From an uncultured Collinsella sp. (GTDB taxonomy: Bacteria; Actinomycetota; Coriobacteriia; Coriobacteriales; Coriobacteriaceae), in NCBI GenBank assembly GCA_937958315.1, contig CALFGH010000117.1, forward strand, positions 1-9,451: a DNA stretch of 9,451 nucleotides, in the 5' to 3' direction. The notes under the pieces are model-generated. The model did not search any database and was not told the origin of the DNA. It was given only the letters and a program-made list of their open reading frames with translations. Shown here piece by piece: positions 1-6,873 of the stretch. Position 1 is the first letter of the stretch. Every line of letters begins with the position of its first letter. A program made the translations under genes and the position numbers.

Positions 1-253
1 CACCGTAGCCACCGCCATACGCGCCGCCCGCGCCCGGCATGCCGCCGAACATGAGCATCTGGTCGTACTCTTTGCGCTTCTTCTCGTCCGAAAGCGTCTC
101 GTAGGCCTCGCTGATCTCCTTGAACTTGGCCTCGTCGCCGCCGGCATCGGGGTGATATTTTTGCGCGAGCTTGCGAAACGCGCTCTTGATCTCTTTGTCG
201 GAGGCGCTCTTGGATACGCCCAGGATGTCATAGAAGGTTTTGCCTGCAGCCAT
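1..253 (-). CDS. dnaJ: DnaJ co-chaperone, N-terminal 84 residues (runs off left edge)
   Basis: This is the 5' end of a J-domain protein that stimulates the DnaK ATPase and delivers unfolded substrates in the cytoplasm. The translation starts MAAGKTFYDILGVSKSAS and shows a whole J domain at about residues 6-68. The HPD tripeptide that contacts DnaK is at residues 34-36, and the domain ends in the usual KRKEYD stretch (59-64). A Gly-rich linker begins at residue 70 (FGGMPGAGGAYGGG), as in class I/II DnaJ, and the sequence is then cut by the window edge. The zinc-finger and C-terminal domains therefore cannot be seen. The start at 253 is fixed by a strong ribosome binding site (AGGAGAGGAG, 259-268) six nt upstream. 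It lies downstream of dnaK-grpE on the same strand, which supports the chaperone role. In Actinobacteria an hspR gene often follows, but that would lie outside this window. Confidence 0.95.
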   Translation of the reverse strand, partial: MAAGKTFYDILGVSKSASDKEIKSAFRKLAQKYHPDAGGDEAKFKEISEAYETLSDEKKRKEYDQMLMFGGMPGAGGAYGGGYG

Positions 254-275
254 CGTAGCTCCTCTCCTGTTACAT

Positions 276-297
276 CCGCCGTCCCTGCGGACGGCGG
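276..297 (-). other. 9-bp hairpin in the dnaJ leader, just upstream of the RBS
   Basis: CCGCCGTCC (276-284) and GGACGGCGG (289-297) are perfectly complementary around a 4-nt loop. In the minus-strand transcript the hairpin ends 7 nt before the dnaJ ribosome binding site. No U-tract follows, so it is not a terminator. It could protect a processed dnaJ 5' end or affect its translation, but the role is unknown. The pairing is seen directly; the function is not. Confidence 0.6.
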
Positions 298-321
298 CTC
301 ATGCTGTCACATGGCACTTGG

Positions 322-358
322 CCAGAAAGGGCCCCGGGTGTTGCCCCGGGGCCCTTCT
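322..358 (-). terminator. GC-rich stem-loop between grpE and dnaJ (possible weak terminator or attenuator)
   Basis: AAGGGCCCCGGG (327-338) pairs perfectly with CCCGGGGCCCTT (345-356) across a 6-nt loop, giving a very stable 12-bp, mostly GC stem. It begins only a few nt after the grpE stop codon (362-364). In the minus-strand transcript the stem is followed by UCUGGCC, so only a few U residues lie at its base. I read it as a partial terminator or RNA-stabilising hairpin that would lower dnaJ transcription relative to dnaK-grpE. No clear promoter for dnaJ alone is visible in the gap, which favours read-through. Confidence 0.6.
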
Positions 359-361
359 CAA

Positions 362-1204
362 TTACTCCTCGGTGCTCTCAGCCGTATCGGCCGTAGCATC
401 CTCGGGCGCCGCTTCGGGCTCCGGTGCGGGGCGCTTCTCGCCACCGTAGGTCACCGTCACCATGGCGGAACGCAGGATGCGATCCGCCATGCGGTAGCCC
501 TTCTGGTACACATCGTTGACGGTCTCATCGTACTGCGATGCGTCCTCGACACGCCCCACAGCCTGGTGCTCGAGCGGATCGAACGCCTCGCCCTTGGGGT
601 CTATGGGCTCAACGCCCTCGTGCGCAAACACATCGAGCAGCTTGGCATGAACCGCATCGACGCCGTCGACGAACTGCTTAAAGTCGTCGGAAAGCTCTTG
701 GCTGCGGGCATGGTCGATCGCGCGCTCGATATCGTCGATCACCGGCAACAGCGCGGTGACGAGCTTCTCGGTCGCGCGCTCGCGCTCGGCGATGCGCTCG
801 TTGGCGGTGCGGCGACGGAAGTTCTCCCAGTCGGCCTGCAGACGAGCGGTTCGCTCGGTAGCGTCCTTCGCCTTGTCCTCGGCGGCCTTCTGGGCCTCTG
901 CCGCAGCATCGAGCTCATTGCGCACGTCGGCAAGCTCCTTTTGGGCCTGCTCGAACTTGAGCTTAAAGTCGTTGTCGGCGGCTTCCTCACCGGCGCGGAT
1001 AGCGGCTTCCACCATCTCGTCCTCGGTCATCGTCGCCTCCTTGTTGGAATCCTCTACCTGGTTCTCGGCAGCCTCGGCGGCCGGGGCCTCATTGACCTCG
1101 GTATCGTCTGCGGCCTCTACGGGAATCTTCACGTCCTTCTCCTCAGAGTCAACGGGGGCGGCGCCGGCGGCAGCCGCCTCCGTGCGAGCTTTACGGGCGG
1201 ACAT
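362..1204 (-). CDS. grpE: GrpE, nucleotide exchange factor for DnaK (280 aa from the upstream start)
   Basis: GrpE releases ADP from DnaK and so resets the chaperone cycle in the cytoplasm. The long, charged coiled-coil region covers about residues 75-150 (KFEQAQKELADVRNELDAAAEAQK and onward). The helical dimer segment KLVTALLPVIDDIERAIDHA follows. The beta domain carries the family signature at 208-252: FDPLEHQAVG, then QKGYRMADRILRSAMVTVT. An acidic, Ala/Pro-rich tail of about 27 residues ends the protein. The ATG at 1204 lies 2 nt after the dnaK stop codon, typical of translational coupling. The first 58 residues are low-complexity and acidic. A second in-frame ATG at 1030 (M59) has a far better ribosome binding site and would give a 222-aa protein, closer to the usual GrpE length. 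The true start, or use of both, is open. Confidence 0.93.
   Translation of the reverse strand: MSARKARTEAAAAGAAPVDSEEKDVKIPVEAADDTEVNEAPAAEAAENQVEDSNKEATMTEDEMVEAAIRAGEEAADNDFKLKFEQAQKELADVRNELDAAAEAQKAAEDKAKDATERTARLQADWENFRRRTANERIAERERATEKLVTALLPVIDDIERAIDHARSQELSDDFKQFVDGVDAVHAKLLDVFAHEGVEPIDPKGEAFDPLEHQAVGRVEDASQYDETVNDVYQKGYRMADRILRSAMVTVTYGGEKRPAPEPEAAPEDATADTAESTEE
1028..1043 (-). promoter_or_regulatory. Strong internal ribosome binding site and ATG inside grpE
   Basis: On the minus strand AAGGAGG is followed by CGACG and an in-frame ATG (1030-1028), encoding MTEDEMVEAA. This is a near-ideal Shine-Dalgarno site with 5-nt spacing. The site before the upstream ATG at 1204 is only GAGGAC, inside the 3' end of dnaK. 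It may mark the real grpE start or a second, shorter GrpE isoform. Confidence 0.6.
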
Positions 1205-1206
1205 GA

Positions 1207-3099
<1,893 letters not shown>

Positions 3100-3195
3100 T
3101 AGAAATTCCCTCTCTCTTTTGCGTTCGCGCCGCCTCGACGATCTGTCGCGCGGTGTTTCGGCTTGTCTTTCAGGATGTAGTGTATCCCCTTATGG

Positions 3196-3245
3196 GCCGG
3201 AATATACAAAATCTAAGTCAATTCATATAAGATTTCTTATCTCTG
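3196..3245 (-). promoter_or_regulatory. AT-rich probable promoter/operator region of dnaK
   Basis: This is an AT-rich island in GC-rich DNA about 100-145 nt upstream of dnaK. On the minus strand it holds TTGACT (3221-3216) and TATATT (3206-3201), but these are only 9 nt apart and cannot be one standard -35/-10 pair. Beside them is the dyad ATAAGATTTCTTAT (3227-3240), two 6-nt arms around 2 nt, a possible regulator site. I found neither a CIRCE element (HrcA) nor a full HAIR element (HspR). The exact promoter is unassigned. Confidence 0.4.
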
Positions 3246-3554
3246 AGAGTTTAGGTTCACAAATGCGCAGGTAGACGCACTGATTGAGTTCTCGGCAAAT
3301 CTATCGAGATCTATGTAGAGATGGCTGAGGTTTGGGCCCGAGGCCGCATGGGGTGGCTTGAGGCGACCCCGGGGGAAAGCGCGACCCGTTTCACGGCTAA
3401 ATAACGGGATGCGCTTTCCAAAAGCTCGCTCAATAGCTCAATATTTCAAGTCACCTTTAGCTAACATTTGCGCAGCTCAACGGCCCCACCTGCACGTTTT
3501 TTAGTAAACCTTGGCATACTCGGCGAACGGTATGAAGATGCCGGCCAGAGGGTA
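3246..3554. other. Non-coding divergent spacer between dnaK and the ferredoxin gene
   Basis: I see no convincing coding sequence here. The stretch contains the long interrupted stem-loop at 3374-3419, an 8-bp tandem duplication GCTCAATA-GCTCAATA (3428-3443), and AT-rich DNA further right that leads into the ferredoxin promoter. A short minus-strand frame (3457-3645) lacks a ribosome binding site and overlaps the ferredoxin promoter and start, so I do not call it a gene. Confidence 0.6.
3374..3419. repeat. Interrupted long inverted repeat (REP-like stem-loop)
   Basis: The outer arms GGAAAGCGC (3374-3382) and GCGCTTTCC (3411-3419) are perfectly complementary. After a symmetrical 2-nt internal loop the inner arms CCCGTT (3385-3390) and AACGGG (3403-3408) pair too, leaving a 12-nt loop. 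No U-tract lies on either side, so a terminator is unlikely. Its layout resembles dispersed repetitive palindromes, but copy number cannot be judged from one window. Confidence 0.65.
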
Positions 3555-3582
3555 TTGCAAACGGTCGCTCCCGTGGTATGTT
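3555..3582 (+). promoter_or_regulatory. Candidate sigma-70-type promoter of the ferredoxin gene
   Basis: TTGCAA (3555-3560) and TATGTT (3577-3582) are separated by 16 nt. Transcription would start near 3589, leaving a leader of about 55 nt before the ATG at 3644. The -35 box matches the consensus at 4 of 6 positions and so does the -10 box. This is the best pair I can find upstream of the gene, but it is only a consensus match. Confidence 0.45.
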
Positions 3583-3643
3583 TTTGCCCGAATCAAACCG
3601 GCGCGCATCGTCTGTAGCGTCGGTCAACAGAGAGGAAACTACC

Positions 3644-3829
3644 ATGGCTCATCCCGTAATTGATGCCGACGAGTGCATCGCTTGTGGCGTTTGCGTCGAC
3701 ACCTGCCCCGCTGGCGTTCTGGAGCTCCAGGACGTCGCCACCGTCGCTGACGAGGACTCCTGCGTCGCCTGTGGCGCTTGCCAGGACGCTTGCCCCGCTG
3801 GCGCGATCACCGAGATCGTCGAGGAGTAA
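3644..3829 (+). CDS. 2[4Fe-4S] ferredoxin, 61 aa
   Basis: This is a small clostridial-type bacterial ferredoxin, a soluble low-potential electron carrier. Two CxxCxxCxxxCP motifs are present: C11-C14-C17-C21 (CIACGVCVDTCP) and C40-C43-C46-C50 (CVACGACQDACP). Each set supplies three ligands to one cubane and one to the other. The halves are clearly an internal duplication. The rest is short and acidic (ending ITEIVEE), typical of this family at 55-62 aa. The ATG at 3644 is preceded by AGAGAGGAAA about 5 nt upstream. The gene stands alone, divergent from dnaK and convergent with the nad operon, with its own promoter and terminator. Such ferredoxins serve pyruvate:ferredoxin oxidoreductase, hydrogenases or Rnf in anaerobes, and the partner cannot be read from this context. 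It fits an anaerobic host. Confidence 0.96.
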   Translation: MAHPVIDADECIACGVCVDTCPAGVLELQDVATVADEDSCVACGACQDACPAGAITEIVEE

Positions 3830-3868
3830 CAACTCCCCACTTGCACACTCAAAAGTACACCGTGCACA

Positions 3869-3912
3869 AAAAGGAGGCCTCCGCATCGCCGCGGAGGCCT
3901 CCTTTTGTTTGT
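3869..3912. terminator. Strong, probably bidirectional Rho-independent terminator
   Basis: AAAAGGAGGCCTCCGC (3869-3884) pairs perfectly with GCGGAGGCCTCCTTTT (3891-3906) around the loop ATCGCC. Downstream on the plus strand is TTTTGTTTGT. On the minus strand the stem is followed by TTTTTGTG. It ends the ferredoxin transcript and, from the other side, can also end the convergent nadA-nadB-nadC-niaR transcript, which has no other terminator before it. Confidence 0.92.
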
Positions 3913-3947
3913 ATAGGCAGTTAATTGGGGACGGGGCTACCTTGGCA

Positions 3948-4012
3948 GTTGCGGTGGAATAGTTCCCGGTTCATTGCTTAGGTGCCGATTTTAGGAACTA
4001 TTTCACCGCAAC
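3948..4012. repeat. 19-bp inverted repeat element between the convergent ferredoxin and niaR genes
   Basis: GTTGCGGTGGAATAGTTCC (3948-3966) and GGAACTATTTCACCGCAAC (3994-4012) are inverted copies with one mismatch, separated by 27 nt. The element begins 19 nt beyond the niaR stop codon. There is no U-run, so a terminator is unlikely. The form (two arms plus a short unique core, in a 3' intergenic space) resembles REP/BIME or MITE-type dispersed elements. That class assignment is inference. Confidence 0.7.
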
Positions 4013-4031
4013 TTATTAAGACAGTATCGAG

Positions 4032-4577
4032 CTAGGACAAATCATCCTCATAGGGCATTAAATCGGCAAGATAGCCTTTCTCCTTGAGTATGGTCTCGAT
4101 CTCGTCGAGGGTCTGCTCGTCTTCTGCCGCGATGCGATGGAAGTGATAGCCACTCGTCACCGTCAGCAGCGGGAAGCTCTTGCCGCTGGCAATACCCTCA
4201 AGATAGCGCTCAATATCGCGACGGTTGCGAATGTCCAGATCGGCTGTGATCTTGCCATACACGCGATGATTGACGATTACATTGAGCACGGCACCACCCG
4301 CGTCGACGATGCTCGTGAGCTCGTCACCTGCCTGCTCCATGCCATGGTGCACCTTGACCAGGCGCGTGGGCACGGCGGGGCTGCTGGGGGCCTCCTGCAG
4401 CACGTAGCCGCGATTGGTCGCCACGATATCGTGCCCATCGGCGCGCAGCAGGGCGATGTCTTGCACGACAATCTGGCGGCTCACACCCACCTCACAAGCA
4501 AGCGCACTGCCCGAGACAGGGTCTTTGGCTCCCTCGAGCACGCCCATGATGGCACGGCGACGCTCGCGGGCGTCCAT
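4032..4577 (-). CDS. niaR: NiaR-type niacin-responsive repressor (HTH + 3H domain), 181 aa
   Basis: This transcription factor represses NAD synthesis and niacin uptake genes when nicotinic acid is available. Residues about 5-60 form an HTH_11-type winged helix (RRAIMGVLEGAKDPVSGSAL, then GVSRQIVVQDIALLRADGHD). Residues about 70-173 are the 3H domain, named for its conserved histidines: HHGMEQAGDE (77-86), NHRVYG (103-108) and GYHFHRI (143-149). H78, E86, H145 and H147 fall where the metal ligands of the Thermotoga homologue lie, as I recall that structure. The length is normal for the family. The start ATG overlaps the nadC stop codon by one base (TAATG), so translation is coupled. As the last gene of the nad operon it is probably autoregulated through the palindrome upstream of nadA. 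Confidence 0.93.
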   Translation of the reverse strand: MDARERRRAIMGVLEGAKDPVSGSALACEVGVSRQIVVQDIALLRADGHDIVATNRGYVLQEAPSSPAVPTRLVKVHHGMEQAGDELTSIVDAGGAVLNVIVNHRVYGKITADLDIRNRRDIERYLEGIASGKSFPLLTVTSGYHFHRIAAEDEQTLDEIETILKEKGYLADLMPYEDDLS

Positions 4578-5437
4578 TATTTACCGTCCAGCAGACGAAG
4601 GTGCTTAAGCGAGAGGTCGAGAATCGGCGCAGAGTGCGTCAGCGCCCCCGAGCTGATAAAGTCAACGCCCAGGTCGGCGAGGGCGCGGATATTGCTGGCA
4701 TCCACATTGCCCGAGCACTCGGTCTTGGCGCGACCGGCGATAAGCTCAATCGCGGCAGCCATGTCGTCGTGGGTCATGTTGTCGAGCATGATGATATCGG
4801 CACCGGCCTCAACTGCCTCGCGCACCATATCCAGGTTCTCGCACTCAATCTCGACCGTCGCGGTAAACGACGCATGGGCGCGCGCCATCTCAATCGCGCG
4901 TGCCACGCCACCGGCGGCGTCGATGTGGTTGTCCTTGAGCATGACAGCCGTCGACAGGTTATAGCGGTGGTTGCTGCCACCGCCGATCTCGACTGCAGCC
5001 TTCTCGAAGACACGCATGCCCGGCGTGGTCTTGCGCGTGTCGACAAGCACGGTCTTGGTGCCCTCGAGCGCAGCTGCCATCCGATGCGTGTAAGTAGCGA
5101 TGCCGCTCATGCGCTGCAGGTAGTTGAGCGCCACGCGCTCGCCCGAAAGCAGTACGCGCGCATCGCCGCGCACCTGGCCCACGTGGTCGCCGGCGTGCAC
5201 CTCGTCACCATCGGCAACATCAAACAGCACCGAGCTCTGCGAATCCAGCAGCTCAAAGGTGCGAGCGAACACATCCAGGCCCGCGATAATGCCATCGGCC
5301 TTGGCGATAAGCTCCACCGTGGCGGGACGCGCCGTGGGGCACACGCTCGCCGTGCTCACGTCCTCAAAGGTAATGTCCTCGCGCAGAGCCTGCAGAATCA
5401 AATCATCGACGACGAGCTTCATGGTAATGGGATTCAT
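4577..5437 (-). CDS. nadC: Nicotinate-nucleotide pyrophosphorylase (quinolinate phosphoribosyltransferase), 286 aa
   Basis: NadC makes nicotinate mononucleotide, CO2 and PPi from quinolinate and PRPP, the last step specific to de novo NAD synthesis. Family motifs are clear: GERVALNYLQRMSGIAT (99-115), DTRKTTPG (133-140), the quinolinate-binding GGGSNHRYNL (152-161, with H157 and R158), LKDNH (167-171), VEIECEN (195-201), DIIMLDN (214-220) and the C-terminal SSGALTHSAPILDLSL (262-277). The length is normal (about 280-300). The start at 5437 is supported by GGAGGAG, which overlaps the end of nadB with 6-nt spacing. The ATG at codon 6 has no such site. It follows nadB by 3 nt and overlaps niaR by 1 nt, so it is a tightly packed operon gene. 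Confidence 0.98.
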   Translation of the reverse strand: MNPITMKLVVDDLILQALREDITFEDVSTASVCPTARPATVELIAKADGIIAGLDVFARTFELLDSQSSVLFDVADGDEVHAGDHVGQVRGDARVLLSGERVALNYLQRMSGIATYTHRMAAALEGTKTVLVDTRKTTPGMRVFEKAAVEIGGGSNHRYNLSTAVMLKDNHIDAAGGVARAIEMARAHASFTATVEIECENLDMVREAVEAGADIIMLDNMTHDDMAAAIELIAGRAKTECSGNVDASNIRALADLGVDFISSGALTHSAPILDLSLKHLRLLDGK

Positions 5438-5440
5438 GGT

Positions 5441-6817
5441 CTACTCCTCCACGGCCTGCGTGCCGGCGGCACGGGCCAGATCATCGATTGCAAGGTTATC
5501 GGAACTCAGGGCGCGATGGTGCCCATCGAGCGCGGGCTCGCCCGTCTGCTCCACGGCAAGCGACTCGCCGGTACGCATACGCCAAGCGGCGCGACGACCC
5601 CAGACCAGCGCTTCGAGCAGGCTGTTTGATGCAAGGCGGTTCTTGCCGTGAACGCCGTTGCAGGCTGTCTCGCCCGCGGCGTAGAGCTCGGGCATCGAGG
5701 TGCGGCCGTCCTTGTCGACCCACACGCCGCCCATAAAGTAATGCTGCGTGGGTGTGACGGGAATGGGCTCGTCCAGGATGTCGCGGCCGTCCTCCAGGCA
5801 GCGTGCGCGGATGTTGGCGAAGTGCCCGGTCACCACGTCGCGCTCGACGGGGGCAAAGCTCAGCCACTCGTGCTCGGTACCGTCCTGCTTCATCTGCTCG
5901 CGAATGGCGGCGGCGACCACATCGCGCGGCTGAAGCTCATCGGTAAAGCGCTCGCCGGCGGCGTTGAGCAAAATCGCGCCCTCGCCGCGGCAGCTCTCGC
6001 TGATCAGGAAGGTGCGGCCCGGTTGCGGCGAGAACAGACCCGTGGGGTGAATCTGCACGTAGTCCAGGTGCTCCATCTTAATGCCATGCTCCTGAGCGAT
6101 GTAGCAGGCATCGCCCGTGAGCTGCGGGTAGTTGGTCGAATGGTCGTATACGCCGCCGATGCCGCCCGTCGCCCACAGCGTGTGGCGGGCATGGATTTTA
6201 AACGGCTCGCCGGCATGCACGCCCTCGGTGACATTTGCCAGCTCGTCGGCGGGACGAACCGAGTTGTCCTCGTCCACGGGAACGGCGACGACGCCGGTGC
6301 ACACCGTGGCGCCGTCACGCTCGCCCGTCAGGATGTCGGTCATGGCCACGTGCTCCAAAATCTGCACGTTATCCAGCTTGCGAACGGCCTGGAGCAGCTT
6401 GGTTGTGATCTCCTTGCCCGTAATGTCGGCATGGAAGGCAATGCGCGGGCGGCTGTGTGCGCCCTCGCGGGTAAAGTCGAGGCTGCCGTCGGCCTTGCGC
6501 TCAAAATCCACGCCCATGGCCAGCAGGTCGTTGATGACCGAGCGGCTCGAGCGGATCATGATGTCGACGCTCTCGCGGCGGTTCTCGTAGTGGCCGGCGT
6601 GCATGGTGTCCTCAAAGAAGGCATCATAGTCGGAGCCTTCAGGCAGCACGCAGATTCCGCCCTGCGCGAGCATCGAGTCACACTCATCGACAGTGCCCTT
6701 GGAGAGCATGATCACGCGCGTGCTCGTCGGCAGATTGAGGGCCGCGTACAGGCCCGCCACGCCGCAACCGGCAATGACAACGTCGCACTCCATATCGGGG
6801 TATTGTTTGGTTTCCAC
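5441..6817 (-). CDS. nadB: L-aspartate oxidase, short form (458 aa, GTG start)
   Basis: NadB is an FAD enzyme that oxidises L-aspartate to iminoaspartate for NadA. In an anaerobe fumarate is the likely electron acceptor. Residues numbered from the GTG start show the dinucleotide-binding motif GCGVAG (17-22), SMLAQGG (48-54), HSRPRIAFHADITG (121-134), WATGGIGGVY (215-224), HPTGL (257-261), SCRGEGAIL (275-283), HYFMGGVWVD (359-368) and NRLASNSLLEALVWG (393-407). Only about 50 residues follow the last motif, so most of the usual C-terminal helical domain is missing (E. coli NadB is about 540 aa). I chose GTG at 6817 because GGGAGAGG (6824-6831) lies 6 nt upstream. The ATG at 6862 falls inside a palindrome and has no ribosome binding site. 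It lies between nadA and nadC. Confidence 0.95.
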   Translation of the reverse strand: METKQYPDMECDVVIAGCGVAGLYAALNLPTSTRVIMLSKGTVDECDSMLAQGGICVLPEGSDYDAFFEDTMHAGHYENRRESVDIMIRSSRSVINDLLAMGVDFERKADGSLDFTREGAHSRPRIAFHADITGKEITTKLLQAVRKLDNVQILEHVAMTDILTGERDGATVCTGVVAVPVDEDNSVRPADELANVTEGVHAGEPFKIHARHTLWATGGIGGVYDHSTNYPQLTGDACYIAQEHGIKMEHLDYVQIHPTGLFSPQPGRTFLISESCRGEGAILLNAAGERFTDELQPRDVVAAAIREQMKQDGTEHEWLSFAPVERDVVTGHFANIRARCLEDGRDILDEPIPVTPTQHYFMGGVWVDKDGRTSMPELYAAGETACNGVHGKNRLASNSLLEALVWGRRAAWRMRTGESLAVEQTGEPALDGHHRALSSDNLAIDDLARAAGTQAVEE

Positions 6818-6835
6818 AGGAATCCTCTCCCTTGT

Positions 6836-6870
6836 AATGTGACATAAGGGACTGTCCCTCATGTCACATT
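6836..6870. repeat. 35-nt near-perfect palindrome between nadA and nadB
   Basis: AATGTGACATAAGGGAC (6836-6852) and GTCCCTCATGTCACATT (6854-6870) are inverted copies with one mismatch around a single central T. The element fills the gap from 3 nt beyond the nadA stop codon to 4 nt before the nadB ribosome binding site. No U-tract follows, so it should not terminate. As RNA it would form a stable hairpin between the two cistrons. It looks like an inserted REP-type palindrome. Confidence 0.8.
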
Positions 6871-6873
6871 GGC

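Noticed and set aside
3283..3297. HAIR-like half site ATTGAGT upstream of dnaK
   Set aside because: Only one half resembles CTTGAGT. The matching ACTCAAG at 7-nt spacing is absent, and the site is about 190 nt from the dnaK start.
3457..3645. 62-codon minus-strand open frame in the dnaK-ferredoxin spacer
   Set aside because: It overlaps the ferredoxin promoter and leader, lacks an RBS, and its product resembles no family.
3948..4012. Terminator for niaR
   Set aside because: The stem has a 27-nt loop and no U-tract on either strand. The hairpin at 3869-3906 has all terminator features instead.
5648..6847. 399-codon open frame on the plus strand opposite nadB, and similar frames opposite grpE (152-1237), nadC (4601-5629) and nadA (6919-7743)
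   Set aside because: All lie antisense to clear conserved genes, have biased composition and no recognisable domains. They are by-products of GC-rich codon use.
6818..6862. 15-residue N-terminal extension of NadB from ATG 6862
   Set aside because: That ATG is inside a palindromic repeat and has no ribosome binding site, while GTG at 6817 has GGGAGAGG six nt upstream and leaves a normal N-terminus before the FAD motif.
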